Assembly (NCBI RefSeq): GCF_001650905.1
Contig: NZ_LXYG01000002.1
Location: forward strand, 62,001-126,000
DNA length: 64,000 nt
DNA from: Balneola sp. EhC07
GTDB lineage: Bacteria; Bacteroidota; Rhodothermia; Balneolales; Balneolaceae
Reading direction: 5' to 3'
Part shown: positions 1 to 9,349 of the stretch, piece after piece
Layout: each line of letters opens with the position of its first letter
Position numbering within the stretch: position 1 is the first letter of the stretch
Translations under genes and position numbers: made by a program
The notes under the pieces: model-generated
Database searches by the model: none
What the model was told of the DNA's origin: nothing
Seen by the model: only the letters and a program-made list of their open reading frames with translations

Positions 1-2198
1 CCGATTTCGACCTGGAAAACTTTTATCCCAAAACTGATCCCACTGTTCAATCTTATCGTTTGTTGGAAGATGAGTTTGGCAGAGATGACAATGTGATCAT
101 GGTGGGCTTTAAATCAGATTCTCTTTTTACTGTTTCGAGTCTACTGGATCTGAAAGCAATTGTAGATACTCTGGAAACAATTCCCAATGTAACAGAGGTT
201 CAAAGCATTTGGTCGGCTGAAGAAATGGTTAATCTGAATGGCACACTTAAATTTGACCCTTTTCTCGATACTGATTCTTTACAATCCAACTTGAATACCA
301 TCAAAGAGAGAATCACTTCCGACTCTTTTACAGAAGGATTTCTAATTGACAAAGCCGGCACTACAACTGCTTTTTTTCTTGAGATAGATGAGGAAAATAA
401 TACCTATGAAACACGCAATGAAATTATTGACCGGTTACAGTCAACTTTAAGTAACTATCCTTCCAAAGATTTCAAGATCACAGGTATTCCTTTTTTCAGA
501 AATCAGTATGTGAATATTCTCAACGAGGAAGTCATATTCTATATCTCCTTTTCTTCTGTTCTGATCATTTTACTATTGTGGTATTTATACCGAAGCATAT
601 CCGGAGTTTTGATTCCTATGTTTATAGTATGGTTTACTGTACTCTTTACGGTTGCAGTTATTACTTTAAGCGGTGGTTATCTGGAAATAATGAGTAGCAC
701 CATCGCCCCTATTCTGCTTTGTGTCGGTGTTGCCGACTCCATACATATGATCTCCAAATTTGATGATGCTGTCCAAAACGGACTCAAAAAAAGAAAAGCA
801 ATAATCGAAATGCTACTTACACTTGGCAGCGCTACTTTTCTTACCAGTATCACCACAGCAATTGGATTTGGTACTCTATTGACCAGTTCTGTAGTTCCGA
901 TGAAACGCTTCGGCATTTACACAGCCGTAGGTGTGCTGATTGCTTACACCATTACCATTCTGTTCCTTCCGGCGATTCTGAGGATCACAAATATTAAAAA
1001 AGTCTTTCGTGAAACAGGAGGAAAACTGTATCCATGGATTGGAGATAAATTGTTAAACGTTTCCGCATTTAATAGAAGGCATTATAAAGCAATTTCTTTG
1101 AGTGCATTGCTGATCTGTTTTGTTGTTGGAATCGGAATCTATCAACTTCAGGTAAACGGTCGTGTATTTGATGATGTGAGCAGAGATTCTGAACTAATTA
1201 AAGACAGTGACTTTTTCTCTGAAAATCTGGCTCCGGCATTCCCTTTAGAATTTGTTATTGACACAAAAGAGCCTGAAGGAATCACTGACCCGGAATTGAT
1301 ACAAAAAATAGATAATCTACAAACACACCTGCTGTCTTATCCAGAAATAAAACGTGCTACTTCTTTCAGTACTCTTTTAAAAGAATTACATCAGGTAATG
1401 TCTCCAGAAGATGCCTCTCAGTTTTCTCTCCCCGTTGATCAGAATCTTATCGCACAATACTTACTTCTCTTGGAGATAACTGATAATGACATCCTGCAAA
1501 ACGTAACAGATTTTGATTATCAAAAACTGAGGATTGCTGCTCAAACAGAAGATGCAGGATCGAGGCGTATTAATGAGATCAGAGATTCCATTGATGTATA
1601 CCTGTCTCAGAATTTTAACAATGAAGAAATTACCGTTACAGGGTCAACCGTTTTAAGTGCAAACCTGGTTGGGAAAATGGTTTATTCTCTTGCTTCCAGT
1701 ATCGGCTTGGCTTTTATCTGTATTTCAATATTGATGGCTTTTCTGTTCAAAGATTTAAAGATGGTGATCATATCACTGATTCCGAATATCATGCCTCTGG
1801 TTTTAATTGCAGGAATAATGGGTTATTTGGGAGTGGATATAAAACCCTCTACTGCCGTGATCTTTACTATTGCTTTTGGGATAGCTGTTGATGACACCAT
1901 TCATTATTTAGCACGATTCAGGATCGAATTAAAACGAGGCTTGAGCATCCAGGATGCCTTGGAAATAACTACTCAAAAAACTGGTCGGGCCATTATTATT
2001 ACCAGCATGATTCTTTTACTGGGATTCGGAACACTCATAACCAGCGAGTTTACCTCTACAACCTTAATGGGCATCCTGATTTCTTCAACAATATTTTTTG
2101 CTGTGATAGCTGATCTGGTTGTGCTCCCTTCTCTGTTCTATTGGCTTAAACCAGATTTGAACAAGACTAAAATAACTCAAATCAAAGGTGATAGATAA
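1..2198 (+). CDS. RND/MMPL-family exporter, 5' end outside window
   Basis: Large inner-membrane transporter of the RND superfamily (MMPL/HpnN-like branch). The reading frame is open back to base 3, ahead of the first possible start at base 60, so the true N-terminus lies upstream. The visible protein (about 730 residues) has the family's duplicated layout: an extracytoplasmic domain followed by a membrane block, twice. Each block carries the conserved acidic signature, GVADSIHM in the first half and GIAVDDTIH in the second. These acidic residues serve proton coupling in RND pumps. The C-terminus ends in a short basic tail. The substrate cannot be read from the sequence; MMPL proteins commonly export lipids or hydrophobic compounds. 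No adaptor or outer-membrane partner is visible downstream. Confidence 0.85.
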   Translation, partial: DFDLENFYPKTDPTVQSYRLLEDEFGRDDNVIMVGFKSDSLFTVSSLLDLKAIVDTLETIPNVTEVQSIWSAEEMVNLNGTLKFDPFLDTDSLQSNLNTIKERITSDSFTEGFLIDKAGTTTAFFLEIDEENNTYETRNEIIDRLQSTLSNYPSKDFKITGIPFFRNQYVNILNEEVIFYISFSSVLIILLLWYLYRSISGVLIPMFIVWFTVLFTVAVITLSGGYLEIMSSTIAPILLCVGVADSIHMISKFDDAVQNGLKKRKAIIEMLLTLGSATFLTSITTAIGFGTLLTSSVVPMKRFGIYTAVGVLIAYTITILFLPAILRITNIKKVFRETGGKLYPWIGDKLLNVSAFNRRHYKAISLSALLICFVVGIGIYQLQVNGRVFDDVSRDSELIKDSDFFSENLAPAFPLEFVIDTKEPEGITDPELIQKIDNLQTHLLSYPEIKRATSFSTLLKELHQVMSPEDASQFSLPVDQNLIAQYLLLLEITDNDILQNVTDFDYQKLRIAAQTEDAGSRRINEIRDSIDVYLSQNFNNEEITVTGSTVLSANLVGKMVYSLASSIGLAFICISILMAFLFKDLKMVIISLIPNIMPLVLIAGIMGYLGVDIKPSTAVIFTIAFGIAVDDTIHYLARFRIELKRGLSIQDALEITTQKTGRAIIITSMILLLGFGTLITSEFTSTTLMGILISSTIFFAVIADLVVLPSLFYWLKPDLNKTKITQIKGDR

Positions 2199-2216
2199 AT
2201 TTTAAAATCTACCCAT

Positions 2217-2242
2217 CCATCTGTCGGTACTCCGGCTGATGG
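2217..2242. repeat. Short palindromic repeat, copy 1
   Basis: An imperfect hairpin (CCATC, CGG, TACT, CCG, GATGG in order) lies just after the exporter gene and recurs almost identically at 2502-2527. It has no T-run, so it is not a standard terminator. It belongs to the repeat-rich gap 2199-2679, where I see no gene. Confidence 0.7.
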
Positions 2243-2395
2243 AATTTTGAATAAGACTTGTATTCATAACCCAAACAGGGTTTAAACTTCAGATCTTATA
2301 AATCCATCGTCATTAATTAACCCTGTCAGGGTTATAAACGCAAAATTGATTTGAGATAAGAGGAGCTTTGTTTGAACCTCCATCACCCCGCTTTC
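2242..2395. repeat. 154-bp direct repeat, left copy
   Basis: Matches 5362-5515 over 154 bases with two mismatches and no gaps, in the same orientation. The two copies bracket the 2680-5289 gene. The repeat includes a short internal inverted repeat (CCCaAACAGGGTT and AACCCTGTCAGGGTT) and ends in the left arm of a TCCATCA/TGATGGA hairpin. It has no coding frame. The left copy then diverges, whereas the right copy continues through the full hairpin. Confidence 0.9.
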
Positions 2396-2501
2396 TAAAT
2401 AACACCAACATTTAGGTTTCTATAATTACTTCAATTTGCTCCACAAGTTAAACCATCCAAGGCGAAATGATGGAATGAAGTAAATTGTAGAATCTACCTA
2501 C

Positions 2502-2527
2502 CCATCTGTCGGTACTCCGGCTGATGG
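2502..2527. repeat. Short palindromic repeat, copy 2
   Basis: Second copy of the hairpin at 2217-2242, with the same TCGGTACTCCGG centre and CCATC/GATGG arms. Surrounding bases also match in part, which suggests that blocks within this gap were duplicated. Confidence 0.7.
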
Positions 2528-2555
2528 AGTTTAGTTGAAGGAACATTCACATGAC

Positions 2556-2614
2556 TTGAGATAACTGGAGCTTTTTTTGAACCTCCATCATCCCGCTTTC
2601 AGCGAAATGATGGA
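2556..2614. repeat. Partial third copy of the direct repeat, with hairpin
   Basis: Corresponds to the tail of the right repeat copy (5471-5529), same length and order but more diverged. It contains a clear hairpin: arm TCCATCAT at 2584-2591, inner CGCT/AGCG pairing, and arm ATGATGGA at 2607-2614. It lies close to the 3' end of the minus-strand lipoprotein gene and could act as an mRNA 3' end, but has no T-run. Confidence 0.7.
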
Positions 2615-2679
2615 ATGATATAGATAAACAAATTTCGCGAGACTGATATATAAACCCTTCTTTAGAATAATTCACGCAA

Positions 2680-5289
2680 TTAGTATCCTTTATCAGAACA
2701 GTCGCCCGGTAAAATATCACATGAAGTTGTTAGACTCGTGTAGTCTGGATTCCATGCTTTTGGAATTATTGATGCGTTCGTAAACATGTTTTTATTCGGT
2801 GCATCTTTGTATAAATCACTCGTTGCCATCCAACCCATCCATAGGTTTAGTGGAAATACAAATGCATTGTTGTTGGGGTGCCCTTGTTTAACAATGCTTT
2901 CATAATTCCCAAGATTTTGTGCTTGACTGCGACCCTGTTCAAACAACAGAGCACCAAACTCCTGATCTTGAGTTTTATTTTGAGATTCAGGACTAGCATC
3001 CTGACTTGAATTCGATCGCAAGGTTACACGACCGTGTTTTATTATACCTGTATCAACTCCTTTGGTTCCATAAAACTCAACCGTTCCTCTTGAGTCATTT
3101 GGCTTACTATAAGGGACAATATACATTGCATCTTCTTCTTGGTCTTCGTAGTCGTAATATAATGAATCTACTATGGTGAGCACGGGCAGATCCGGTAATG
3201 CTATTCGATATTCATTATCAAAGTTATCTATTATAATGTTTAAGGTTATGTCACTCATGCTGTCTTCCCGAACAATAAAGCTATGTTTGCCATCAATAAA
3301 AGCATACACCCGTTGAGTGATATGCTTTGCCACAACTATTTTGGTAGGGAGATAATTGTTTTCTGGTGCCCAGCCACATAATTCATCTTCTAAGTTATAA
3401 TGTAAATCAGGGTTATTATTTAGGCCTGCTAAACCTCCATGACCACAAATAATTTCTGAGTCTGCCCATCGACGCATGAGTTCATCTTCTGTATGAGTCC
3501 CGTTTGAATTTTTGAATTTATCAAATGAATCTCTATTTCCTACAGGAATAGTAAGGTTTTCTCCTCCTTGCACAAATACTCGGTGTTCAAGTGCGTATGG
3601 CCTTTCGTTCCGTAATTCTCCAAATCTAAACGATTCTGCGTTTGAAGGTATTTCTATTGAACTAAATGCGCCTCCGTTCACTACAAGCGAATCAATTACA
3701 CTTTTATCTTCTCGTTCAATGACTACGTACGCTTTTGACACTGCTTGTTCGTTTACGTGATCTACCACAGTCGCACTAAATTCAGGTAGTGCTTCTGAAG
3801 TGAGATGTACTTGTCTACTTTCAGACGTTCCATCTGCATTCTCGGCATCAACACTAAACGCATATGTTTTATCCGCAGAAATATTTTCTATTGGTGTGAG
3901 TGTATACACTAATCCATTATTACTTACGTCTAATCCGTTTGCTACATCGCTAATTGATGCTTGAGTTATTTCTGCTTCTGAACTCAACACTTCTGCTAAA
4001 TCGATTTGTAGCGATTCTCGTTCTACTACGTTAAAGTTTGTTTGCAGATAATCTAAGGCTCTTCTATCAAATATTTCTTTTGTAACTGTTTGACTTTTAT
4101 CACTATACAAAGCTTCTACTTCCAGAGTAAAATCTTCAGTTACTCCTGCTGGGTCTTGTGCAGAGGTGCTAAAGTCCCAGTTTGTTCCTGTTGCCTGATC
4201 TATATCGAAATTATTTCCGTTGTATACAAGATTAATTGTTACAGGTACACTTCCTTCTGTGTCTTGTACACTTACAAGTAAAGCTAAGTCTTGTGTATCT
4301 GTTGTTCGCGGGTATTGTCCTGGTAAGGTGTTGCTAATTGTGATGGGTACTGCCTCAATATTTTGTTGAATAGTTTGGTCGGCGGTACTGGTCAGTTCAA
4401 ATTCTGATCCTGTAAGACCGAGTGCATCGGCTGTAATCGAATAGTTTACCAAACTATCTTTGGGAAGTTCTTCAGTAAATTCAAAAATACCCTCAGAATT
4501 TGTTGTACCGGAAGCAATGAGTTCGTTTCTGTGTACTTCCATACTTACATCGGGTTTCCCTATATCAATAGTAGTTTGGCGGGGTAATAGCTCGGCTAAA
4601 ATTGTTATTTGCTGAGTTTGCTGAGTAACTTCATCGCGGGAATCCGTAACTCGAAGAAAGGCTTGTACGGTTCCTGATTTGGGAAAAGTTATTTCCTGCG
4701 TGGTTTCTGCTTCGGTATCACCTACTGTTAATTCTACGAATGCAGTATCTGTTTCCCCTTCATACACGTAACCGGCAATGGCGTCCAGGATTCCTTGCTT
4801 ATCCGAAGCTTTCCATGTCCAGCTTAGCGGAGAGTTTACCCTGCCGGGCTCAAAATTACTACTAAACCTGGTTGTTTGATTCGGAGAAAGTTGAACCGCC
4901 ACTGATTGATTTTTCTCTTCGATTTTGGGCTCTTCTGCACGGTCTTTTACCGATAATGTAAATTCTGCCGTAGCCGGTTGGTAGAATTCAACGGTAAGCG
5001 AAGTATCCCAGTTTATAGATTCACCGGGCAATTTTATGGCAAAGTTGCTGAATACTCTGGAATCTTCGGCTTGAGCATCCAGATCAAACCAAATGCTGTC
5101 AATCCCATCTTCATCTTCTATGCGTAAAGTGTACGTGTATAAGCTATCCGTGACGAAAGAATTCGGCACTTCAATGTTTAAGGTAGCCGGCATATTTGGA
5201 GTCGGTTCATCCGGTGAGGATGGCGTTCCCTTCTTGCACCCGCTTGCCAAGCAAAGTAATATCCCGATGGTTATCCATACATATTTCAT
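2680..5289 (-). CDS. Large orphan surface lipoprotein with Ig/PKD-like segments
   Basis: 869-residue predicted lipoprotein. Residues 1-18 form a signal peptide ending in a lipobox (LASGC), so the mature protein would be anchored by Cys18. The next ~590 residues look like a string of beta-sandwich modules. A PKD-like strand pattern lies near 200-230, and a cadherin/Ig-like stretch (KTYAFSVDAENADGT) near 480-500, followed by a carboxypeptidase-regulatory-like piece (FSATVVDHVNEQAVSKAYV). The last ~250 residues have a different character, with scattered Cys, His and Trp (IICGHGG, ELCGWAPE) and a Cys pair at the end (CDILPGDC). I recognise no enzyme family. The gene stands alone between two 154-bp direct repeats, which suggests insertion or recombinational mobility. 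A surface adhesin-like role is a guess. Confidence 0.75.
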   Translation of the reverse strand: MKYVWITIGILLCLASGCKKGTPSSPDEPTPNMPATLNIEVPNSFVTDSLYTYTLRIEDEDGIDSIWFDLDAQAEDSRVFSNFAIKLPGESINWDTSLTVEFYQPATAEFTLSVKDRAEEPKIEEKNQSVAVQLSPNQTTRFSSNFEPGRVNSPLSWTWKASDKQGILDAIAGYVYEGETDTAFVELTVGDTEAETTQEITFPKSGTVQAFLRVTDSRDEVTQQTQQITILAELLPRQTTIDIGKPDVSMEVHRNELIASGTTNSEGIFEFTEELPKDSLVNYSITADALGLTGSEFELTSTADQTIQQNIEAVPITISNTLPGQYPRTTDTQDLALLVSVQDTEGSVPVTINLVYNGNNFDIDQATGTNWDFSTSAQDPAGVTEDFTLEVEALYSDKSQTVTKEIFDRRALDYLQTNFNVVERESLQIDLAEVLSSEAEITQASISDVANGLDVSNNGLVYTLTPIENISADKTYAFSVDAENADGTSESRQVHLTSEALPEFSATVVDHVNEQAVSKAYVVIEREDKSVIDSLVVNGGAFSSIEIPSNAESFRFGELRNERPYALEHRVFVQGGENLTIPVGNRDSFDKFKNSNGTHTEDELMRRWADSEIICGHGGLAGLNNNPDLHYNLEDELCGWAPENNYLPTKIVVAKHITQRVYAFIDGKHSFIVREDSMSDITLNIIIDNFDNEYRIALPDLPVLTIVDSLYYDYEDQEEDAMYIVPYSKPNDSRGTVEFYGTKGVDTGIIKHGRVTLRSNSSQDASPESQNKTQDQEFGALLFEQGRSQAQNLGNYESIVKQGHPNNNAFVFPLNLWMGWMATSDLYKDAPNKNMFTNASIIPKAWNPDYTSLTTSCDILPGDCSDKGY

Positions 5290-5361
5290 ACTAAGAACTT
5301 ATTAAAGCTACGGGTTATTTGCTAAGAGAATTGTAATAATGATCGACTCGTCCGTGTGGTC

Positions 5362-5529
5362 GAATTTTGAATAAGACTTGTATTCATAACCCAAACAGGG
5401 TTTAAACTTCAGATCTTATAAATCCATCGTCATTAATTAACTCTGTCAGGGTTATAAACGCAAAATTGATTTGAGATAAGAGGAGCTTTGTTTGAACCTC
5501 CATCACCCCACTTTCAGCGAAATGATGGA
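5362..5529. repeat. 154-bp direct repeat, right copy plus hairpin
   Basis: Bases 5362-5515 match 2242-2395 with two mismatches; the spacing is exactly 3120 bases throughout. This copy continues into the complete hairpin (TCCATCA at 5499-5505, TGATGGA at 5523-5529). It lies between the lipoprotein start and the tmk 3' end. Confidence 0.9.
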
Positions 5530-5564
5530 TTTAGCCAAATTTTGATATTTTTGAAACGGAATCG

Positions 5565-6161
5565 CTAAAAAGGAAGCTTAGACAGGATCAAATCATGAAC
5601 CTCATCAACATTTTTTGATGCATCGATAGTCACGAATCTATCTTCAGATTTAGAGAGTTCGTCAAAACCCTTGATCACATTCTGAAAGAATTCAATACCG
5701 GATTGCTCCATCCTGTCTTTTTGCATATGAGCAGTTCTCTTCGCGGATTCTTCCAAACTGAGACGAAGGTAAAATGTTACATCAGGAGCTATTTCATGTG
5801 AAGCGATCTTATTGATCTGATGTACCTGATCAATAGGGATACTCTTTCTACCGTAACCCTGATACGCTGTTGTGGAATCATAAAACCGGTCAAGTATAAC
5901 AACTACTCCTTCAGCCAAAAGTGGTTTTACTTTTTCCGCAATTAATTGAGATCTCGCCGAAGAAAACAGTAACAACTCCGTAACCGGATCGATCTCAATT
6001 TCAGGGTTCAACAACATCCCTCTGATTAGCTCAGAAATATCCGTTCCACCCGGTTCACGAAGTACTTGTACTTCTTTCCCGGATTTAGAGAGGTGATCTT
6101 TTAAAAGAGAAATCTGAGTCGATTTCCCGCTTCCGTCAATTCCTTCAAATGTAATTAGCAT
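5565..6161 (-). CDS. tmk: Thymidylate kinase
   Basis: Cytoplasmic kinase that phosphorylates dTMP to dTDP using ATP, needed for dTTP supply. The 198-residue length fits the family. The P-loop GIDGSGKST lies at residues 7-15, and the DR(F)YDSTTAYQGYGR signature that binds dTMP follows near residue 92. A LID-type segment with basic residues (KRTAHMQKDRM) is near 140-150. The ATG is followed directly by the typical LITFEGIDG strand, so the start is secure. It lies downstream of the PspC gene on the same strand, but the opposite-strand gene at 6238-6417 is between them, so it is probably transcribed separately. Confidence 0.95.
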   Translation of the reverse strand: MLITFEGIDGSGKSTQISLLKDHLSKSGKEVQVLREPGGTDISELIRGMLLNPEIEIDPVTELLLFSSARSQLIAEKVKPLLAEGVVVILDRFYDSTTAYQGYGRKSIPIDQVHQINKIASHEIAPDVTFYLRLSLEESAKRTAHMQKDRMEQSGIEFFQNVIKGFDELSKSEDRFVTIDASKNVDEVHDLILSKLPF

Positions 6162-6237
6162 GTAGTGAATCTAAGAAGAATTTTAATCTCAAGATAATTT
6201 GAATTATTTTGGATCAATGTATAATTGAGTAGCTATT

Positions 6238-6417
6238 ATGATCACAAGAGAAGATTTCTTTGGTGTTAATCTTAAAAGAGTTAAATGCCCAAATTGTAAC
6301 ACAAAACAACCCATAATAAGAAAACCGCAAACTGAACGTCAACTTTTATATGGAGGGTGGACATGCAAAAAATGCGGTTATGAAATGGATAAATATGGAA
6401 AAGAAATCAATGATTAG
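6238..6417 (+). CDS. Small zinc-ribbon protein (59 residues)
   Basis: Short gene read from ATG at 6238 to TAG at 6415-6417, encoding 59 residues. It has two Cys pairs, CPNC at residues 17-20 and CKKC at residues 44-47, separated by a basic stretch. This is the pattern of a zinc ribbon that could bind nucleic acid or protein. Its 3' end overlaps the 3' end of the convergent PspC gene by three bases. The spacing of the Cys pairs and the clean frame argue for a real gene, although no ribosome-binding site is obvious. The function is unknown. Confidence 0.7.
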   Translation: MITREDFFGVNLKRVKCPNCNTKQPIIRKPQTERQLLYGGWTCKKCGYEMDKYGKEIND

Positions 6418-7130
6418 AAATCAAAGTCATCCATCATCTCGATAGGCTCTTTTGGCATCGCTAAGGCCAGACCGATGTAGATAAGTAAACTTGTTCCCCA
6501 TCCCATGATAAAAACGGCGCCAAAAATGAAACGAACTACTGTAGAACTTAATCCGAAATATTTAGCTAAACCTCCGCATACTCCCGCAATCTTTTTGTTA
6601 GTTCTGGATTTCATCAATCTCTTAGCATGACGATAACCGAAATTGTCATAACTATAGTTGCTGGAACTTGAAGACTTCCCGGAAGAATCCAGATCATTAT
6701 TCAGTGTACTTGTAAATTCTTCAGCACCATGAATATCGCTGGAGTATATATTCTTTTTACTTTGAGCCTTTCTTTTTCTGCGTGATTCTTTTTTAGCTTT
6801 TTTCTCTTTCTTTCTGTCGCCAACTAAAAAACCAAAACCAACTAACGTCACAAGAATTCCACCAATTATTGGTAAAGCACTAATTGCATCCTGAGCAAAA
6901 GCAGAGAGACCTTGTCCCATTGGGAAACCTATTAATTGAAGCAAAAAAGTGAATGCGATAAAAAGCATACCAAGACCGGCAAATGTTGAAAAATTCCAAA
7001 CTCCTTTACCTTCTTCTTTAGGTTCTTCTTTTAAAAAGTCTTGCATTGCAGACTGTAATTCAAAGTCTTCAAACTCTAGTGTTGCTGAGCCTGTTTTAGA
7101 TCCGGTTTTTTGTCGTGTTTTTTCTGCCAT
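6414..7130 (-). CDS. PspC-domain membrane protein
   Basis: 238-residue inner-membrane protein. The N-terminal ~45 residues are polar. Two hydrophobic helices lie near 50-70 and 82-105, followed by a very basic cytoplasmic stretch (DRKKEKKAKKESRRKRK). The C-terminal PspC domain (about 172-232) has the diagnostic KIAGVCGGLAKYFGLS segment and a further membrane helix. PspC proteins take part in envelope-stress responses in proteobacteria; here no pspA or pspF is nearby, so the role may be only structurally related. It is followed on the other strand by the zinc-ribbon gene, with which it overlaps tail to tail. Confidence 0.85.
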   Translation of the reverse strand: MAEKTRQKTGSKTGSATLEFEDFELQSAMQDFLKEEPKEEGKGVWNFSTFAGLGMLFIAFTFLLQLIGFPMGQGLSAFAQDAISALPIIGGILVTLVGFGFLVGDRKKEKKAKKESRRKRKAQSKKNIYSSDIHGAEEFTSTLNNDLDSSGKSSSSSNYSYDNFGYRHAKRLMKSRTNKKIAGVCGGLAKYFGLSSTVVRFIFGAVFIMGWGTSLLIYIGLALAMPKEPIEMMDDFDF

Positions 7131-7151
7131 AATTTTTTCTCCTGTGCGCTA

Positions 7152-7742
7152 CTACGAACCCAAATCGCTATTGTTACGTCTTAAAATCTTTTTTTCAGTA
7201 ATTAAAATATCCAGCTTCTCATCAAAGTTCTCAACGGGAACTTGATCAATAAGAAAGTCATCAAATAGTAGCCCGACTTTAACTGCATTTTCTTTTTTTA
7301 AGAAACGATCGTAAAACCCTTTCCCGTAACCAAGCCTGTTGAATTCGTTATCAGCAGCCAGCAAAGGGACTAGGATCAGATCTGTTTCCTGTGTTTGAGG
7401 ATGGATTTCATCCGGTTCCGGAACTCCCCATTTATTCTCCTTCAGATCTTTAAATGATCTCAACTCAGAATGCTTCAATTCTCCGGTTTCAAAATCTGTA
7501 ACTGGAACAATTACTTTCTTTCCGGAAGAAATCAGATCATTCAATAAAGAGTGAGTGTTAACCTCTTTACGATCATTCATTGAAACAAAACAATGGATTA
7601 CATTTGAATCAATAAACTCCGGGATTTTTTTTAGTTCATTAATTATAGTCTCGGACCAGGATTGCCAATCTTCTTTTTCAATAGACATTCTGAGCTTTAA
7701 CAATCGAGCTCTTAGTTCTGATTTTTGATCAGAGACAGACAT
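7152..7742 (-). CDS. 5-formyltetrahydrofolate cyclo-ligase
   Basis: Converts 5-formyl-THF to 5,10-methenyl-THF with ATP, returning stored folate to one-carbon metabolism. The 196-residue length is typical. The conserved basic N-terminus (KSELRARLLKLR) and the C-terminal signature RLGYGKGFYDRFL (about residues 131-143) are present. The start codon overlaps the end of bshC by one base, so the two are very likely co-transcribed. The PspC gene follows after 21 bases. Confidence 0.93.
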   Translation of the reverse strand: MSVSDQKSELRARLLKLRMSIEKEDWQSWSETIINELKKIPEFIDSNVIHCFVSMNDRKEVNTHSLLNDLISSGKKVIVPVTDFETGELKHSELRSFKDLKENKWGVPEPDEIHPQTQETDLILVPLLAADNEFNRLGYGKGFYDRFLKKENAVKVGLLFDDFLIDQVPVENFDEKLDILITEKKILRRNNSDLGS

Positions 7743-9349
7743 TATAATCTTATCAAATGATGAGAGTCTAATTGCAGTGGTTCTTTCTCAAGATCTGACA
7801 AAAGGTTATCCCAAACATCCACTCCATATTTGTTCATGAAATACATAAATGAAACCATCCGCTCCTGCAGTCCATTATCCGGATATAGCTGAGCTTTTAT
7901 CTTTCTGATACGTTGAAGCTGAGTTTCTTCCTGCTGTTTAATAGATCTGTAAACCCTTCCTTTTATCTTATCCAGTTCTGTTTCAAAGCCTGAAACGGTC
8001 TTCCCTACCAAACCATCTAAAGAACCATCAATTTCTTTAATTATATCTTTTGGATCTGTTGAAGCAGACTGAATACTTTCTTTCCAGTTTTTGAATAAAG
8101 CTTCAACATCAGTGGATTCAGAGATTTTCACATATTCCTTTTCCAGATCTTCAATTCTTTCACCATATCTGTGAAACTCAAATGGGATTTTCTCTAAGAT
8201 GCGATCTATTCCCGATTCTATTAAAGTAGCACTGAATCGTGGAAAAATTATGGGCATTTCAAGATCAAAATGAGGGTAAAGTTCTTTCATTTGACCGTAA
8301 TAAGCTACTTCTCCGGGGCCTGCCACATACCCTAAAGTTGGTAAAAGCTGATCCTGAATCACAGGTCTCAGAAATACATTAGGAGAAAATTTCTCAGGCT
8401 TGATGTCAATCAGTTCAAGTAATTCCTTCTCCGACCAACTATTCTCTCCGGCACTCCATATACCTTCTTCATGATCCAGCTTTAATCTTTGCTCATCATC
8501 ATCTATGTAGAAAAGGTTAGACTCTCCAAGTACTACCTGACGATGAAAGTTAGCTTCCAATTTACCTGATTGTTCTTCAAGAGATTTATTGATTGCCTTA
8601 GCCTGAGTAACAGACTTCTTAAAAGTATCAGCTACAATTTTCTTTATCGGTTCAAAATTGCTTCCCACTATTAATAAACCATGCTTTCCAAATAGCTCAT
8701 CCATCATTAAAGCAAAAGCTTTTCTGAATGTCACTCCGCTTTTGAAACATCTGTCAAACAGGTCCCAAAGTTTCTCAGTAAAATCTGTATCAAACATTTC
8801 AGACTTGATAGAACTCTTTAATTCCTCAATACCGTCTTTAATATTAATATCTGATACAAGTTTTCCATTTGATTGGTCTGTATACTCAAGCTTTTTAAAC
8901 TCATTATTACCGGGAATGCCAAACCATGCAATTTCCTCGAAGTCATGATCTTCATCTGCAAGCCAGAAAACCGGAACCACAGGTCTTGCTAATTTCTTTT
9001 CCCATTCTTTGGCGAGCAAAATGGCAGAAATAGTTTTATAAATGGTAAATACCGGTCCGCCATAAATTCCCAACTGTTGTCCTGTAACAATGGCTAAAGA
9101 ATCCGGATCAGCAAGTTTCTCTACTTGTTCGTTTTGATCAATGTCCAATTCAGAATGTAAATCTTTGAGAGCCTTAATAAACTTTTTGTGAGATTCCTGC
9201 TTTTCAATCCTTTTGGCTTTTGATGCGATCTCAGAATCAGAGAAAGGGTTTACAGAATAAAAATCGTCGAGGTCTGCAAATTTCGATACGTAGGTTTTAA
9301 ATAATTTCGAAAATGGAAGCTTCTCGAAAGAGTAAGTTTCTTTAGTCAC
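7742..9349 (-). CDS. bshC: Bacillithiol biosynthesis cysteine-adding enzyme BshC
   Basis: Putative cysteine ligase for the last step of bacillithiol synthesis, adding Cys to GlcN-malate. The 535-residue length matches BshC. The Rossmann-like core has the family hallmarks VTGQQLGIYGGPVFTIYKT (near residue 88) and VPVFWLADEDHDFEEI (near 134), and the C-terminal third is a coiled coil ending in FMNKYGVDVWDNLL. bshA and bshB are not in the window. It overlaps the next gene by one base at its 3' end and shares one base with the bifunctional-nuclease gene at its 5' end, forming a tight operon. Bacillithiol is the low-molecular-weight thiol of Firmicutes and many Bacteroidota. Confidence 0.95.
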   Translation of the reverse strand: MTKETYSFEKLPFSKLFKTYVSKFADLDDFYSVNPFSDSEIASKAKRIEKQESHKKFIKALKDLHSELDIDQNEQVEKLADPDSLAIVTGQQLGIYGGPVFTIYKTISAILLAKEWEKKLARPVVPVFWLADEDHDFEEIAWFGIPGNNEFKKLEYTDQSNGKLVSDINIKDGIEELKSSIKSEMFDTDFTEKLWDLFDRCFKSGVTFRKAFALMMDELFGKHGLLIVGSNFEPIKKIVADTFKKSVTQAKAINKSLEEQSGKLEANFHRQVVLGESNLFYIDDDEQRLKLDHEEGIWSAGENSWSEKELLELIDIKPEKFSPNVFLRPVIQDQLLPTLGYVAGPGEVAYYGQMKELYPHFDLEMPIIFPRFSATLIESGIDRILEKIPFEFHRYGERIEDLEKEYVKISESTDVEALFKNWKESIQSASTDPKDIIKEIDGSLDGLVGKTVSGFETELDKIKGRVYRSIKQQEETQLQRIRKIKAQLYPDNGLQERMVSFMYFMNKYGVDVWDNLLSDLEKEPLQLDSHHLIRL

